A DNA stretch of 64,000 nucleotides from Leptolyngbya sp. PCC 7375 (lineage in GTDB: Bacteria > Cyanobacteriota > Cyanobacteriia > Phormidesmidales > Phormidesmidaceae): contig NZ_JH993797.1 in the NCBI RefSeq assembly GCF_000316115.1, forward strand, positions 620,001 through 684,000. Direction: 5' to 3'. Below, one piece after another: positions 62,946-64,000 of this stretch. A model generated the notes under the pieces. It worked only from the letters and a program-made list of their open reading frames with translations. It did not search any database and was not told the origin of the DNA. Position 1 is the first letter of the stretch, and each line of letters starts with the position of its first letter. The position numbers were made by a program, and so were the translations under genes.

Positions 62946-62984
62946 GGACGACGTTGGAACTCTCAACGTCGTCCTTGTTGCTTT
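62946..62984 (+). terminator. Stem-loop between ycf35 and the ferredoxin gene
   Basis: GGACGACGTTG (62946-62956) pairs perfectly with CAACGTCGTCC (62964-62974) around a seven-base loop and is followed by TTGTTGCTTT. It may be a partial terminator that lowers ferredoxin expression relative to ycf35. Confidence 0.6.
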
Positions 62985-63016
62985 AGGGCATATCCCATGC
63001 AATTGGAGTAATCATC

Positions 63017-63469
63017 ATGACTTTGCAAAACGAACCTCCTAATGATGAACGTTCGGGGTTAGAGCCTGAACTCGGTGGATTACTTAGGGATACAGGCAAC
63101 CGCAGTGGCCTAGAGCCTGAATTAGGGGGAAGTTTTCGTCAGAAGGGTGTCTACGTCGATGAGACGACATGCATTGGGTGTACCCACTGTGTGCATGTGG
63201 CCCGCAATACCTTTTACCTGGAGCCTTTGCATGGTCGGGCACGGGCAGTGCGGCAGGATGGAGATAGCGAAGAGCTGATTCAGGAGGCCATCGATACCTG
63301 TCCCGTGGATTGTATTCATTGGGTTGACTATACAAAGCTACAAAAGCTGGAAGAAGAACGACGCCATCAAGTGATTCCTGTGACGGGCTTTCCGGTTAAT
63401 CAAGGTTTAATTCAACGCAAAAACCGCATAGCGAAGAAAGCTAAACAATCAAAGTCTTCGGCAGATTGA
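63017..63469 (+). CDS. Ferredoxin-like iron-sulfur protein with extended termini
   Basis: A 150-residue protein. The cluster site lies at about 53-59 (CIGCTHC) with a fourth cysteine in CPVDC near 94, as in single 4Fe-4S ferredoxins (about residues 43-105). The N-terminal 42 residues carry two copies of RSGLEPELGG (near 12 and 29) which are absent from ordinary ferredoxins, and a basic C-terminal tail (RKNRIAKKAKQSKSS) follows. It is the third gene of the DUF2997-ycf35 cluster and may supply electrons to a reaction they take part in. Confidence 0.85.
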   Translation: MTLQNEPPNDERSGLEPELGGLLRDTGNRSGLEPELGGSFRQKGVYVDETTCIGCTHCVHVARNTFYLEPLHGRARAVRQDGDSEELIQEAIDTCPVDCIHWVDYTKLQKLEEERRHQVIPVTGFPVNQGLIQRKNRIAKKAKQSKSSAD

Positions 63470-63490
63470 GGGTAGTTTCTATAGCGTCTG

Positions 63491-64000
63491 CTAACGTTCT
63501 TGAACGATCGGTTGGTCCGCGCCTGTGTAGATCAGCTCCAACTGTAGTAAGCGTCCGGGCGTTAGGTGAATGACATCTGTAGGAATGTTGAGGGTTGGCG
63601 CGTTTGGGCTGATGGGTTCTAGGTTAAGGATGGTACCATCGGCAGCAATTTGGATGTGATACGTCAGTGGATAGGTGGCCTCTGTTGGCTCATAGGGGGC
63701 GAGTTGGGTTGCGATCGCCCTCAATATTTCCTCGCCATCGGCTACGTTAGCAGCATGGTCGGTAGAGGGTTGCGATCGTCGTTCTATCCTGCTGGCAGCA
63801 CTGAAATCAGCACTATCTAAACTTTCTTGTTCTTCAACTGCTAGAGGCGTCTCATTAGCAGGACTTGTTTCCGGTGGAGCAGGCTGTGATGGAGGAGCCG
63901 GAGCATCTTTGATGATAGCCTCAGTAATGGTGTCAAACTCAGGGGAGGCTGGCTCGGGTGCTTGAGCAACGCCAGTCAGGGGGGCGGCATCACTCACATC
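63491..64000 (-). CDS. Hypothetical acidic, proline-rich protein, N-terminus beyond the window
   Basis: The frame is open from the right edge to the stop at 63491; a GTG at 63997 may be internal. The first 90 visible residues are rich in Pro, Ala, Glu and Ser and likely disordered (DAPAPPSQPAPPETSPANE); the last 70 look folded (YHIQIAADGTILNLEPISPNAPTLNIP...LLQLELIYTGADQP). This layout is common for the periplasmic tail of larger cyanobacterial proteins. Family not recognised. Confidence 0.5.
   Translation of the reverse strand, partial: DVSDAAPLTGVAQAPEPASPEFDTITEAIIKDAPAPPSQPAPPETSPANETPLAVEEQESLDSADFSAASRIERRSQPSTDHAANVADGEEILRAIATQLAPYEPTEATYPLTYHIQIAADGTILNLEPISPNAPTLNIPTDVIHLTPGRLLQLELIYTGADQPIVQER

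Noticed and set aside
1..64000. tRNA, rRNA, riboswitch or prophage genes
   Set aside because: No tRNA-like cloverleaf, rRNA segment, known riboswitch consensus, integrase or phage structural gene was recognised on either strand by reading; a covariance-model search would be needed to exclude small RNAs.

Overview
The window is a piece of cyanobacterial chromosome. The signs are frequent HIP1 octamers (GCGATCGC) inside genes and spacers, and gene families found mainly or only in cyanobacteria: DUF1825, NarM, Ycf35/DUF1257 with DUF2997, SphX-type phosphate binding, an RRM RNA-binding protein, and several small conserved membrane proteins. No rRNA, tRNA or CRISPR array was recognised. Genus cannot be fixed from the sequence; base composition and gene style fit a filamentous or Leptolyngbya-like lineage, but this is a guess.

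Layout. 1-25 kb is mostly core: a caspase-like protein cut by the left edge, a J-domain/TPR protein, an HhH protein, gdhA, lepB, a type II DnaJ, an MlaF/MlaD lipid-transport pair, the YvcK-like factor, sufA, a CBS protein, a phosphoribosyltransferase, an orphan DNA methyltransferase, a stand-alone cas6, an RRM protein, an MBL-fold protein, ppa and sphX. 25.3-33 kb is accessory: a complete IS4-like element with a 9-bp target duplication, an AbiEii-like nucleotidyltransferase with a DUF433 partner, a STAND-type ATPase with ten near-identical TPR units (frameshifted) behind two helix-turn-helix genes, and a decapitated GNAT gene. 33-40.6 kb holds a membrane protein, a methylglyoxal-synthase-like/lipid-kinase fusion, a three-domain rhodanese lipoprotein, a sensor histidine kinase and a PhnD-like lipoprotein. 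40.6-64 kb is core again: moaA, guaA, a PIN/TRAM protein, hemW, serA, prmA, a homocysteine-biosynthesis (HcyBio) protein, a PP2C phosphatase, speA, an Hsp70-like protein, narM and a DUF2997-ycf35-ferredoxin cluster.

The most striking unexplained signal is a 67-68-bp element present six times (23.29, 24.80, 34.03, 37.23, 37.35 and 40.33 kb). Each copy carries four degenerate copies of a 15-bp palindrome, consensus GTCTYAAWTTRAGAC, at start offsets of about 0, 20, 32 and 52. The copies lie upstream of a conserved regulator-like gene, a secreted protein divergent from sphX, a membrane protein, the rhodanese operon and the PhnD-like/histidine-kinase operon. This looks like one undescribed regulon, perhaps for phosphorus or other oxyanion stress, with the kinase possibly controlling its own regulator.

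A second repeat family is a palindrome centred on GTTCCATGGAAC. It occurs as four full and two half copies, all directly behind stop codons. Its outer arms differ between copies but stay self-complementary, and they sometimes contain the neighbouring gene's stop codon.
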